A DNA stretch of 64,000 nucleotides, taken from Georgenia satyanarayanai. Lineage in GTDB: Bacteria; Actinomycetota; Actinomycetes; Actinomycetales; Actinomycetaceae. The stretch lies in contig NZ_VUKC01000002.1 in the NCBI RefSeq assembly GCF_009193135.1, positions 372,001-436,000 on the forward strand. The letters are read 5' to 3'. This document shows positions 32,990 to 41,225 of the stretch, in pieces; within the stretch, counting starts at the first letter, position 1; every line of letters begins with the position of its first letter. The notes under the pieces were generated by a model. The model was not told where the DNA came from. It searched no databases and saw nothing but the letters and a program-made list of their open reading frames with translations. Made by a program: the position numbers and the translations under genes.

Positions 32990-33987
32990 GCCCCCTCTCC
33001 ACCGCCCTCGTCGGCTTCGGCCACGCGGGGCGGGTGTTCCACGGGCCGCTCATCGCCGACGACGACCGGTACAGCCTCGATCTCGTCGTCACCTCGGACC
33101 CGGCACGAGTCGCCGACGCCGCGCGCCTGCACCCGCAGGCGCGCGTCGTCGCCGACCTCGACGAGGCGCTCGCGGCGCGGCCCGACCTCGTCGTCGTCGC
33201 CAGCCCTCCCGCCACGCACGTCCCGGTCGCGCGAGCCGCGCTGGACGCCGGCTGCGCCGTCGTCGTCGACAAGCCGCTGGGTCCCGACCCCGCGGAGGCG
33301 CGCGCACTGATCGCGCACGCCGAGGATCTCGGGCGGCCGCTCACCGTCTTCCACAACCGCCGGTGGGACAGCGAGTCCCTCACCCTCCGGCGCCTGCTGG
33401 CCGCGGGGGCCCTCGGGCGGGTGCGGCGCCTGGAGTCCCGCCTGGAGCGGTGGAAGTCGGCCGAGACCAAGCCGTGGAAGGCCGCGGCCACGTGGCGGGA
33501 CGGCGGCGGGGTCCTCTTCGACCTCGGCTCCCACCTCCTCGACCAGGCGCTCCTTCTCCTCGGCCCGGTCAGCGACGTCCACGCTGAGGTCGCCAGCGTG
33601 CGCGGTGGCGCGGACGACGACGTCTTTCTCTCCCTCACCCACGCGGACGGCGCCCGCTCCCACATCTGGGTGAGCACGACGACGGCGGACCCCGGCCCGC
33701 GACTGCGCGTCGTCGGCACGGACGCGACCTTCGTGGCGTCGGGTGACGTGCAGGAGGCCCAGCTGGCGGGCGGGATGCGCCCGTCGGAGCCCGGCTACGG
33801 GCGTGGGGAGGACGGTCTGCTCGTCACGCCGGACGGGTCGCGGCCGGTGCCGAGCGAGCCCGGGCGCTACCAGGACTTCTACGGTCTGCTGGCCGACGCG
33901 CTGCTCCACGGCGGCCCGCCGCCGGTCGACCCGCGCGACGCGCTCGCCGTCGTCGAGCTCGTCGAGGGCGTCCACCGGGCGGTGTGA
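32986..33987 (+). CDS. Gfo/Idh/MocA oxidoreductase with a probable CTG start
   Basis: NAD(P)-dependent oxidoreductase of about 333 residues. The dinucleotide-binding motif VGFGHAGRVFHGPLI begins at 33010, before the first ATG/GTG/TTG of the frame (GTG 33034); starting there would delete the GxGxxG loop. In-frame codons between the upstream stop (32926) and 33034 include only CTG 32986 as a credible near-cognate start, overlapping the preceding gene's stop as CTGA. Later features are normal: VASPPATHVPV, DKPLGPDPAEA, NRRWDSESL, GGGVLFDLGSHLLDQAL. The substrate is unknown. An alternative is a sequence error hiding a normal start. Confidence 0.85.
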   Translation: MSPLSTALVGFGHAGRVFHGPLIADDDRYSLDLVVTSDPARVADAARLHPQARVVADLDEALAARPDLVVVASPPATHVPVARAALDAGCAVVVDKPLGPDPAEARALIAHAEDLGRPLTVFHNRRWDSESLTLRRLLAAGALGRVRRLESRLERWKSAETKPWKAAATWRDGGGVLFDLGSHLLDQALLLLGPVSDVHAEVASVRGGADDDVFLSLTHADGARSHIWVSTTTADPGPRLRVVGTDATFVASGDVQEAQLAGGMRPSEPGYGRGEDGLLVTPDGSRPVPSEPGRYQDFYGLLADALLHGGPPPVDPRDALAVVELVEGVHRAV

Positions 33988-34062
33988 GGGAGCCCGAAAA
34001 GCCGCGGTCAGGGAAGGCGTGCCTCGTTTCCCCACGGGGAGGAACACGGTGAGGCTGGATCC

Positions 34063-35136
34063 GTGAGTCCGACGAACCGCCCCGAACCGACCCGAGCGCA
34101 GGTGCGCCGGTGGCGGCGCTACCTCGCCGACGAGCGCGCGGAGGCCGCCGTCTACCGCGACCTCGCCCGCCGGCGGGAGGGTGAGGAGCGGGAGATCCTC
34201 CTCGAGCTCGCCGAGGCCGAGCGCCGCCACGAGGAGCACTGGCGCGAGCTGCTCGGCCACCACGTCGGTCACCCCCAGCGCGGGGCCGTGCGTACCCGGG
34301 TGCTCGGCTGGCTCGCCCGCCGGTTCGGGGGAGTCTTCGTCCTGGCCCTCGCCCAGCGTGCCGAGGCCCGCTCGTCCTACGCGGGCGACGACGACGCGAC
34401 GTCGGCCATGGCGGCCGACGAGCAGATCCACGGGGAGGTCGTGCGCTCTCTCGCCACCCGGGGCCGCAGCCGCATGTCGGGCATGTTCCGCGCCGGCGTC
34501 TTCGGCGCCAACGACGGTCTCGTGTCCAACCTCGCGCTGGTGCTCGGCATCGGGGCGACCGGGGTGGCACCGGAGACCGTGCTCTTCACCGGCCTCGCCG
34601 GCCTGCTCGCCGGGGCGCTGTCGATGGCGGCGGGGGAGTACGTCTCGGTGCGCTCGCAGCGGGAGCTGCTCGAGGCGTCCCGTCCCGACCCGCGCGCCCA
34701 CGAGGCCATCCCGCACCTCGATGTCGACGCCAACGAGCTCGCGCTCGTCTACCGCGCGAGGGGCATGGGTCCGGCCGCCGCCGAGGAGCGGGCGAGGGAG
34801 GTGCTCTCAGCCACCGAGCCGCGGCACGGGGAGCACGCCGAGCCGGACTACGAGGAGATCGGCAACGGGGTGAGTGCGGCCCTCTCGAGCTTCGGCTTCT
34901 TCGCCTCCGGTGCCCTCCTCCCCGTCCTGCCGTGGATATTCGGGCTCAGCGGCCTCACCGCTGTCGTGGTCGCCGCCGTCGTCGTGGGCCTCGCGCTGCT
35001 GCTCACCGGCGCGGTGGTCGGCGTGCTCTCCGGCGCCCCGCCGCTCAAGCGGGCGCTGCGCCAGCTCGCCATCGGCTACGGCGCGGCCGCCGTCACCTAC
35101 GTCCTCGGCCTGGCCTTCGGCACCACGGTGAGCTGA
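34063..35136 (+). CDS. VIT1/CCC1-family transporter with a ferritin-like N-terminus
   Basis: 357-residue membrane protein. The N-terminal ~130 residues form an erythrin/rubrerythrin-like helix bundle with ExxE/ExxH metal motifs (AEAAVYRDLARRR, AEAERRHEEHW, ADEQIHGEVV). The rest is the five-helix VIT domain: RAGVFGANDGLVSNLALVLG, LAGALSMAAGEYVSVRSQRE and three C-terminal helices. Such fusions import or store Fe(II) or Mn(II), using the ferritin-like domain to deliver metal. GTG start at 34063 with GTGAGG upstream. No convincing DtxR/IdeR box was found in the 75-bp leader. Confidence 0.9.
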   Translation: MSPTNRPEPTRAQVRRWRRYLADERAEAAVYRDLARRREGEEREILLELAEAERRHEEHWRELLGHHVGHPQRGAVRTRVLGWLARRFGGVFVLALAQRAEARSSYAGDDDATSAMAADEQIHGEVVRSLATRGRSRMSGMFRAGVFGANDGLVSNLALVLGIGATGVAPETVLFTGLAGLLAGALSMAAGEYVSVRSQRELLEASRPDPRAHEAIPHLDVDANELALVYRARGMGPAAAEERAREVLSATEPRHGEHAEPDYEEIGNGVSAALSSFGFFASGALLPVLPWIFGLSGLTAVVVAAVVVGLALLLTGAVVGVLSGAPPLKRALRQLAIGYGAAAVTYVLGLAFGTTVS

Positions 35137-35175
35137 TCGGCCCCACCGCTGTTGGGGAGGTGCTTAGCTGAGCTC

Positions 35176-36066
35176 GTGGACTCAGCGGCCGAGAATGGGA
35201 TCCGACTGCGGATCATGGACTGGGTGCGCCAGCGCGCCGAGGCCAACGGTGGGTTCCTGCGTCGCGAGGAGCTGCTCTCCTTCCAGATCGACGGCGAGAA
35301 GCTGCCACTGATCGACTACTCCCGAGGCATTCGTAACCCGCGGTCCTTCACGGCCACGCTCTCCATCGTCGCGTCCACAAACGGCCCGTACGACGACGTC
35401 GAGTCCGAGGACGGCCTTTTGCACTACGCGTACCGCAAGGGTGACGAGTGGAGCGGGGACAACCGCAAGCTGCGCTCCGCCTACGAGTCGGGGCAGCCGC
35501 TCATCCTCTTCCGCAAGGAGCAGCCGAACATCTACACACCGGTCATGCCGGTGTACGTCGTCGACGACCGCCCCGATCAGCGGTCCTTCACCATCGCGTT
35601 GGACGAGTCGTTCACCTTCGTCTCGGACGTGCGGCACCTCAGTGACGCCCAGCGCCGGTACGCGCGCCGGCTCGCCAGGCAGCGGCTCCACCAGCCGGCG
35701 TTCCGGACCCGCGTGCTCGTCGCGTACAACACGAGCTGCGCCGTCTGTCGCCTCCGCCATGGGGCGCTGCTGGACGCCGCCCACATAGTCCCTGACGGCC
35801 ACGACCGCGGAGTGCCGACGACTGACAACGGCTTGGCGATGTGCAAGATCCACCACGCCGCCTACGACGCGAACATGCTCGCTGTGACGCCGGACTACGA
35901 GGTGCGCATCGCCCTGAAGCTCCTCGACGAGATCGACGGGCCGATGCTCCGGCACGGGCTCCAGGAGATGCACGGTGCACGGCTCCAGGTCCCAGAGCGG
36001 GCGAAGGACCGACCGTCGCGCGAGGGCCTCGCGTGGCGCTTCGAGCAGTTCGCTGCTGTCACGTAG
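35176..36066 (+). CDS. SRA-like/HNH endonuclease (candidate modification-dependent restriction enzyme)
   Basis: 296-residue nuclease. The N-terminal half (~1-160) resembles the ScoMcrA-type SRA-like base-reading domain found beside HNH modules (SFQIDGEKLPLIDYSRGIRN, HYAYRKGDEWSGDNRKLR, MPVYVVDDRPDQRSF). The C-terminal half is HNH: zinc Cys pair CAVCRLRHG, LDAAHIVPDGHDRGVPTTDN, and GLAMCKIHHAAYDANML. No methyltransferase is nearby, which fits type IV restriction of modified phage or foreign DNA. GTG 35176 is chosen, though GGGGAGG lies 15 nt upstream, which is long. A palindromic terminator follows the gene. Confidence 0.85.
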   Translation: MDSAAENGIRLRIMDWVRQRAEANGGFLRREELLSFQIDGEKLPLIDYSRGIRNPRSFTATLSIVASTNGPYDDVESEDGLLHYAYRKGDEWSGDNRKLRSAYESGQPLILFRKEQPNIYTPVMPVYVVDDRPDQRSFTIALDESFTFVSDVRHLSDAQRRYARRLARQRLHQPAFRTRVLVAYNTSCAVCRLRHGALLDAAHIVPDGHDRGVPTTDNGLAMCKIHHAAYDANMLAVTPDYEVRIALKLLDEIDGPMLRHGLQEMHGARLQVPERAKDRPSREGLAWRFEQFAAVT

Positions 36067-36090
36067 CCGGGTCTCTACCCTCTCGCTTCA

Positions 36091-36130
36091 GTGTGGAGTT
36101 TTCGACGCCAGAGGTCGAAGAGTCCACACC
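36091..36130 (+). terminator. TGTGGA-family palindrome, copy 1
   Basis: GTGTGGA (36091-36097) pairs with TCCACAC (36123-36129), and TTCGAC (36101-36106) pairs with GTCGAA (36114-36119). It lies 25 bp after the HNH gene and probably terminates it. Related copies are at 46198 and 47288. Confidence 0.65.
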
Positions 36131-36221
36131 TAAGCGGCAGCCCCGGTCGGCGGCGCCCAAATCGTCGTTCTTTCGGAGGATGCTGCGCCTTCGACGACAG
36201 GGCTAGCGTGGTTGGTTGCCA

Positions 36222-36237
36222 GAGAAAGCGCTTACCA
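36222..36237. promoter_or_regulatory. LacI-type operator, site 1
   Basis: GAGAAAGCGCTTACCA with the palindromic core AAGCGCTT (36226-36233), 17 bp before the start codon of the PQQ-dehydrogenase-like gene. It matches the cluster consensus GGAAAGCGCTTTCC in 9 of 14 positions. Confidence 0.65.
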
Positions 36238-36253
36238 ACGAAGGAGCGTGACG

Positions 36254-39200
36254 ATGACGTCAACACGGCAACCCACGAGACGGCGGGCGGTGACGGCTGC
36301 GGCGACGGGGATGGCGATGTGCGCGACGCTGCTCGCGGCACCCGCCGGCGCCCAGACCGAGGAGCCCGGCTTCACCGAGATCCTCAGCTTCGAGGGCTAC
36401 ACCACCGGGGCCCTCGACGGCCAGGACGGCTGGGCGGCCTCGGCGGCCGCCACCGTGATCCCCGACCCCGTGAACCAGAACGACCGAGTTCTCGAGATGA
36501 CGGGGAACGGTCACCGCGCCCACCGCGCCGTGGCACCGATCGAGGAGGGGGACACCGGCACGGTGTTCTTCCGCATCCGGCGTGACGCGAACGCCGACAC
36601 CTCCTTCGGCATCACCGACAACGACAACCCCTCCGACTACTCCCACAGCCGCGCGTACGTGAACAACCAGAACAACGACACCCTGCTCGTGCGCGACGGC
36701 GGCCAGTTCCGGACCGCCGGCACGTGGTCCGAGGACGTGTGGCAGTGCGTGTGGATCGTCGCCGACAACGCGACCGACCGCGTCACCGTCTACAGCCAGG
36801 GTGGTCCGTACGAGGAGCAGACCCGGCTCCCCGAGGGTGCCGAGCAGACGTTCGGCTTCCGCGCCCCCGTCGACGGTCCCCTCGACCGCTTCTTCTGGAT
36901 CAACGGCGCCAACAGCGCGGGGCGTCTCATGCTCGACGACGTCGCCGTCGACACGTCCGGCGCCAACCTCGACATCCCCACCGGCAACGCCGCCGACTGC
37001 GAGGTCGCCGACACCGCTCCCGAGCCGCTGCTCAACCCGCTCCCCGACCCGGAGATGTCCACGCTCGGCATCGAGGTGGAGGAGCTGTCCCAGCTGCCCG
37101 AGTCCCAGACCACCCCGGCCACGCAGGACCAGCGCCTCATCCGGCACAACCGCATCACCCACCTCGACGAGGTGCCCGACGGCTCCGGCCGTCTCGCGGT
37201 CCCGGACATGAACGACATCCTCTACATGGTCGACAAGGACTCGGGCGAGTACACCGCCTACCTCAACGTCCGCGACGCGTTCGTCGACAACTTCCACAAC
37301 CACGCCGGCCTGGGCACCGGCTTCGGCTTCGTCGAGTTCCACCCGGAGTTCGCCGAGAACGGCATCTTCTACACGGTCCACACCGAGGCCGGCTCCGCCC
37401 TGACCGAGGACGTCCCCGACTTCCCGGCGTTCGGCAACACCGGCTTCCACAGTGTCATCACCGAGTGGACCGCGACCGACCCGAGCGCCGAGACCTTCGA
37501 GGGCACGAGCCGCGAGATGATGCGCGTCCCCTTCGGTGGGCGCGTCCACACCGTCCAGCAGATCGCCTTCAACTGGACCGCCGAGCCGGGGGACGCCGAC
37601 TACGGCAACCTCTACATCCTCGTCGGCGACGGCGGGAACGGCGTGGGCAACAACAACCCGCAGGACCTGTCAACCCCGCAGGGCAAGATCTTCCGGATCG
37701 ACCCGATGGGGGACGACAGCGCCAACGGCGAGTACGGCATCCCCGAGGACAACCCGTTCCTGGACGAGGACGGCGCGCTGCCGGAGATCTACGCCGTCGG
37801 CATGCGCGACCCGCACCGCATCAGCTGGGACACCGAGACCGGGAAGATGTACCTGGGCCACATCGGTGAGTGGCAGGTCGAGTCCATCTACGAGGTCGAG
37901 CCGGGCGACAACTTCGGCTGGTCCGTCCGTGAGGGACCATTCCTCGCCGAGAACCGCCAGATCTACCCGCTCCCGGAGAACGACGCCGAGTACGGCTTCA
38001 CTTATCCCGTCGCCGCCTACGACCACAACCGCGACCCCGGCCAGACCGGTGACGCCGGCGTGGCCGTCAACGGCGGGTACGTCTACCGCGGCGAGATCGA
38101 GGCGCTCCGGGGCAAGTACCTGTTCACGGACATCGTCCGCGGCTGGGTGCTGTCGACCGAGGCCGACGAGATGGTCCGCAACGACGGCGACATCGAGGAC
38201 CTCGCCACCATCGAGCAGCTCCGTGTCTTCCACGACGGCGAGGAGACCACCTTCCAGGAGCTCGTCGGGCACCAGCGGGTGGACCTGCGCTTCGGCGCCG
38301 ACGCCGACGGCGAGCTCTACCTCGTCTCCAAGGCCGACGGACGCGTCTGGGAGGTCACCGGCGCGGTCGAGCTGCCGCCGAACAACCTCGTCGCGCGCTA
38401 CACCTTCGACAACCCGGTCGAGGGCAACCCGTCCTGGGAGGACGACCAGGGCTACTCCGGCACCGACATCGAGCTCATCAACGGGGGCGCGCTCCAGCGC
38501 GTGGCCGACGCCGCCTACCCCGGCGCCGGACGGGCGCTGCAGACTCAGCAGCTGAGCCCCACGGTCCGCGGTAACAACGACTGGAAGGCGGGCGTCTACG
38601 ACCCCGCCGGTGTCGACAGCCTCGAACCGCTGGCCGGGGCCGACGCGATCACCGTCATGGGCTGGTTCAAGCGCACCGGTGAGCTGCCCGCCCTCAACAG
38701 CGAGACGTCCAACCCGGACGACCGCTTCAACGCCATCGGCCTCGCCGGCGTCCTGTCGGGCAACTCCGACGGCCACGGCGTGCGCGCCCTCCTCGAGGTC
38801 ATCCAGGTGAACGGCGAGCTCAAGCTCGTCGCGCTCGGCCGACGCCTCGACGACGGCAGCTCGTGGACCTTCGCGGCCGACAAGCCGTGGGACGAGATCC
38901 TCGCCCAGAACACCTGGGTCCACCTCGCCGCGAGCTTCGACTACGTCGGCGGCGAGATGAAGCTCTACATGAACGGTGAGGAGCTCGAGGGCGAGTACAC
39001 CGCGGCGAACCCGTGGGGCTCGGGCCCGACGTCGGACACGGTGCCCACCGGCATCAAGATCGGCGGCAGCTTCCCGCAGAACACCGCGGAGCGGAACCCC
39101 TTCAACGGGCGCATGGACGACCTCATGTTCCTCGACATGGCGCCCACCGCCGAGCAGATGCAGCACCTCTACGCGACGTACGGCGTGGAGCCGGTCGAGC

Positions 39201-40393
39201 CGCCGCCGTCGCCGTCGTGCACCTTCGAGGAGTCCGAGACCGACCTCATGGCCGGAGAGAACTGGGCCCCGCGGACACCCTCCAAGTGGGAGTTCCCCGG
39301 TGACCAGATCGTCCTCACCGAGGTCGGGGACAACCCGAACGACGGCATCCGCCGGCCCTTCGAGTACGCCGTCCTCGACGGCCGCGAGTACGGGTCGGTG
39401 CAGATCGACGCCGAGGTCCGCCTCGACGCGCCGTCGTCGGTCAACAACCGGGACATCATCATCGTCTTCGGGTGGCAGTCCGACACCGAGTACTACTACG
39501 CGCACATCTCGCAGGACAACGCGATCTACGCGCACAACGGCATCTTCAAGGTGGACAACAAGGACCGCGAGCGCATCGACGACCAGTGGGACGGCTCGAT
39601 CGGCGCACCCCCGGCCATCACCGACGAGGAGTGGCACGACGTCCGCGTCGTCCACTGCGCCGGCACCGGTGAGATCGCCGTGTGGGTCGACGGGGACGAC
39701 ACCCCGCTCATGACCGCGACCGACACGACCTTCGACTCCGGGCAGATCGGCTTCGGCTCCTTCGACAACACCGGCCGGATGCGCGACCTCGTCGTGTCCG
39801 TCCCGGCCACGCCGCAGGAGGACGTCGCCACGACGACGGCGCTGAGCCTCTCCCGCCAGCTCGCGACCTACGGCACGGAGACGACGGCGCGGGTCGCCGT
39901 CGCCGCCGACTCCGGCACGCCGTCCGGTGCGGTGGAGATCCACGTCGGCGACGACGTCGTCGCCACCGGTGAGCTGGGGCCCGACGGCCGCGCCTCGGTG
40001 CCGCTCCCGCGGGACCTGCCAGCGGGTGTGCACCGGCTCACGGCGGTGTTCCCCGGCGGAGACGGGTTCACGGAGTCGGCCAGCAGGGCGGTCACCTACG
40101 TCGTCCTCCCCGCGCTGCCGCGCGTGGACATCGACGCGGACTCGACCGTGCCGCGGGGCAGCACCCCGGAGATCACCGTCGACGTGTCCGGCAGGGACGG
40201 GGCGCCGACGCCCACCGGCACCGTCACGGTGACGGCCGGCTTCCGCGTGGTCGGCACCGTGCCGGTCGGTGAGGACGGCAGCGTCGAGGTCCAGCTGCCA
40301 CCGGTGCGGGGCCTGACCCTCGTCTCCGCGACGTACAGCGGTGACCACGGGTACCTGCCCGGCCTGGACATCGACACCATCTGGGGTCGCTGA
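36254..40393 (+). CDS. secreted PQQ-dependent sugar dehydrogenase-like multidomain protein
   Basis: 1,379-residue exported protein. Tat/Sec-like signal (RRRAVTAAATGMAMCATLLAAPAGAQ). An N-terminal jelly-roll (~30-260) is followed by a GDH/sorbosone-dehydrogenase beta-propeller (~275-710; LAVPDMNDILYMV, HAGLGTGFGFVEFHPEF, RVHTVQQIAFNW, DLSTPQGKIFRID, YAVGMRDPHRISWD, DNFGWSVREGP, GGYVYRGEIEALRGKYLF). Then come a LamG/concanavalin domain (~720-980), a DUF1080-type glycan-binding domain (~985-1180) and two Ig-like repeats (~1185-1378). There is no LPXTG or transmembrane anchor. It probably oxidises extracellular sugars while bound to glycan. ATG 36254 has AAGGAG 8 nt upstream, behind a LacI operator. 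Confidence 0.87.
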   Translation: MTSTRQPTRRRAVTAAATGMAMCATLLAAPAGAQTEEPGFTEILSFEGYTTGALDGQDGWAASAAATVIPDPVNQNDRVLEMTGNGHRAHRAVAPIEEGDTGTVFFRIRRDANADTSFGITDNDNPSDYSHSRAYVNNQNNDTLLVRDGGQFRTAGTWSEDVWQCVWIVADNATDRVTVYSQGGPYEEQTRLPEGAEQTFGFRAPVDGPLDRFFWINGANSAGRLMLDDVAVDTSGANLDIPTGNAADCEVADTAPEPLLNPLPDPEMSTLGIEVEELSQLPESQTTPATQDQRLIRHNRITHLDEVPDGSGRLAVPDMNDILYMVDKDSGEYTAYLNVRDAFVDNFHNHAGLGTGFGFVEFHPEFAENGIFYTVHTEAGSALTEDVPDFPAFGNTGFHSVITEWTATDPSAETFEGTSREMMRVPFGGRVHTVQQIAFNWTAEPGDADYGNLYILVGDGGNGVGNNNPQDLSTPQGKIFRIDPMGDDSANGEYGIPEDNPFLDEDGALPEIYAVGMRDPHRISWDTETGKMYLGHIGEWQVESIYEVEPGDNFGWSVREGPFLAENRQIYPLPENDAEYGFTYPVAAYDHNRDPGQTGDAGVAVNGGYVYRGEIEALRGKYLFTDIVRGWVLSTEADEMVRNDGDIEDLATIEQLRVFHDGEETTFQELVGHQRVDLRFGADADGELYLVSKADGRVWEVTGAVELPPNNLVARYTFDNPVEGNPSWEDDQGYSGTDIELINGGALQRVADAAYPGAGRALQTQQLSPTVRGNNDWKAGVYDPAGVDSLEPLAGADAITVMGWFKRTGELPALNSETSNPDDRFNAIGLAGVLSGNSDGHGVRALLEVIQVNGELKLVALGRRLDDGSSWTFAADKPWDEILAQNTWVHLAASFDYVGGEMKLYMNGEELEGEYTAANPWGSGPTSDTVPTGIKIGGSFPQNTAERNPFNGRMDDLMFLDMAPTAEQMQHLYATYGVEPVEPPPSPSCTFEESETDLMAGENWAPRTPSKWEFPGDQIVLTEVGDNPNDGIRRPFEYAVLDGREYGSVQIDAEVRLDAPSSVNNRDIIIVFGWQSDTEYYYAHISQDNAIYAHNGIFKVDNKDRERIDDQWDGSIGAPPAITDEEWHDVRVVHCAGTGEIAVWVDGDDTPLMTATDTTFDSGQIGFGSFDNTGRMRDLVVSVPATPQEDVATTTALSLSRQLATYGTETTARVAVAADSGTPSGAVEIHVGDDVVATGELGPDGRASVPLPRDLPAGVHRLTAVFPGGDGFTESASRAVTYVVLPALPRVDIDADSTVPRGSTPEITVDVSGRDGAPTPTGTVTVTAGFRVVGTVPVGEDGSVEVQLPPVRGLTLVSATYSGDHGYLPGLDIDTIWGR

Positions 40394-40403
40394 CCTGCTG
40401 CAC

Positions 40404-40438
40404 CCGAGGCCCTGCACCGGTACGGTGCAGGGCCTCGG
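40404..40438 (+). terminator. terminator of the PQQ-dehydrogenase-like gene
   Basis: Perfect 16-bp stem (40404-40419 with 40423-40438) and a 3-nt GTA loop, 10 bp after the stop codon. Confidence 0.8.
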
Positions 40439-40462
40439 TCCTGCCTCCCGGCACCTTCCTGC

Positions 40463-40476
40463 GGGAAGCGCTTTCT
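40463..40476. promoter_or_regulatory. LacI-type operator, site 2, inside a candidate promoter
   Basis: GGGAAGCGCTTTCT with core AAGCGCTT (40466-40473). It lies in the 17-bp spacer between TTCCTG (40456-40461) and TACGGT (40479-40484), a weak but correctly spaced -35/-10 pair, about 95 bp before the aldolase gene. A repressor bound here would occlude RNA polymerase. Confidence 0.65.
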
Positions 40477-40571
40477 GCTACGGTTCGAGAGGAAAAGGCA
40501 GCTCCGGTGACGGGCTGCGACTCACTGACGAGACGACCGCGCACGGGCGCGGCAGACGAAGGAGACCGGCG

Positions 40572-41195
40572 ATGTCCGAGACGCTCGACCAGCTTGCCGC
40601 CGCCCGACTCGTCCCCGTCGTCGTGCTCGACGACGCCGCGCACGCCCGCCCGCTGGCCGGTGCCCTCGCCGAGGGCGGGCTGCCCGTCGCCGAGGTGACC
40701 TTCCGGACCGCGGCCGCCGCCGCGGCGATCGCGCAGATGGCGCAGGACGGTCGGGTGCTCGTCGGTGCCGGCACGGTGCTCACCCCCGCGCAGGTGGACG
40801 AGGCCGTCGACGCCGGGGCGCGCTACGTCGTGTCGCCCGGCTTCTCCCGCGCCGTCGTCGCGCGCTGTGCCGAGCGCGGGGTGCTCGCGCTGCCCGGTGC
40901 CGTCACGGCCACCGAGGTCCAGGCGGCGCTCGAGGCCGGCCTCTCCACCGTGAAGTTCTTCCCCGCCGAGACGTCCGGTGGTGCCGCCGCGATCAAGGCG
41001 CTGTCGGCGCCCTTCGGGGGCGTGCGCTTCGTGCCCACCGGCGGTATCGGCCCGGCGAACCTCGCCGAGTACCTGGCCCTGCCGGCCGTCGCGGCGGTCG
41101 GGGGCAGCTGGATGGTGCCCCGCGACGCGATCGCCGCCGGCCGCTTCGACGACGTCGCGGCCATGGTGGCCGAGGCCGTCGCCCTCACCCGCTGA
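40572..41195 (+). CDS. 2-keto-3-deoxy-6-phosphogluconate aldolase family
   Basis: Class I aldolase of 207 residues that cleaves KDPG (or KDPGal) to pyruvate and a triose phosphate. Catalytic residues are visible: Glu41 in AEVTFRT, Arg45, and Schiff-base Lys128 in STVKFFPAE; the phosphate site is PTGGIGPANLAEYL. ATG 40572 has AAGGAG 7 nt upstream. First gene of the three-gene unit aldolase - kinase - LacI, with 30-bp and 19-bp gaps. Confidence 0.93.
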   Translation: MSETLDQLAAARLVPVVVLDDAAHARPLAGALAEGGLPVAEVTFRTAAAAAAIAQMAQDGRVLVGAGTVLTPAQVDEAVDAGARYVVSPGFSRAVVARCAERGVLALPGAVTATEVQAALEAGLSTVKFFPAETSGGAAAIKALSAPFGGVRFVPTGGIGPANLAEYLALPAVAAVGGSWMVPRDAIAAGRFDDVAAMVAEAVALTR

Positions 41196-41225
41196 CCGCC
41201 GTCGGCCCCACCGAAGGAGAACCCG

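Noticed and set aside
34005-34030. Possible iron box before the VIT1-type gene
   Set aside because: Only a short AGGCGTGCCT inverted repeat; it does not match the 19-bp DtxR/IdeR consensus.
37670-40417. 915-codon minus-strand frame opposite the PQQ-dehydrogenase-like gene
   Set aside because: Shadow frame with repetitive Val/Asp/Gly composition and no recognisable motif.
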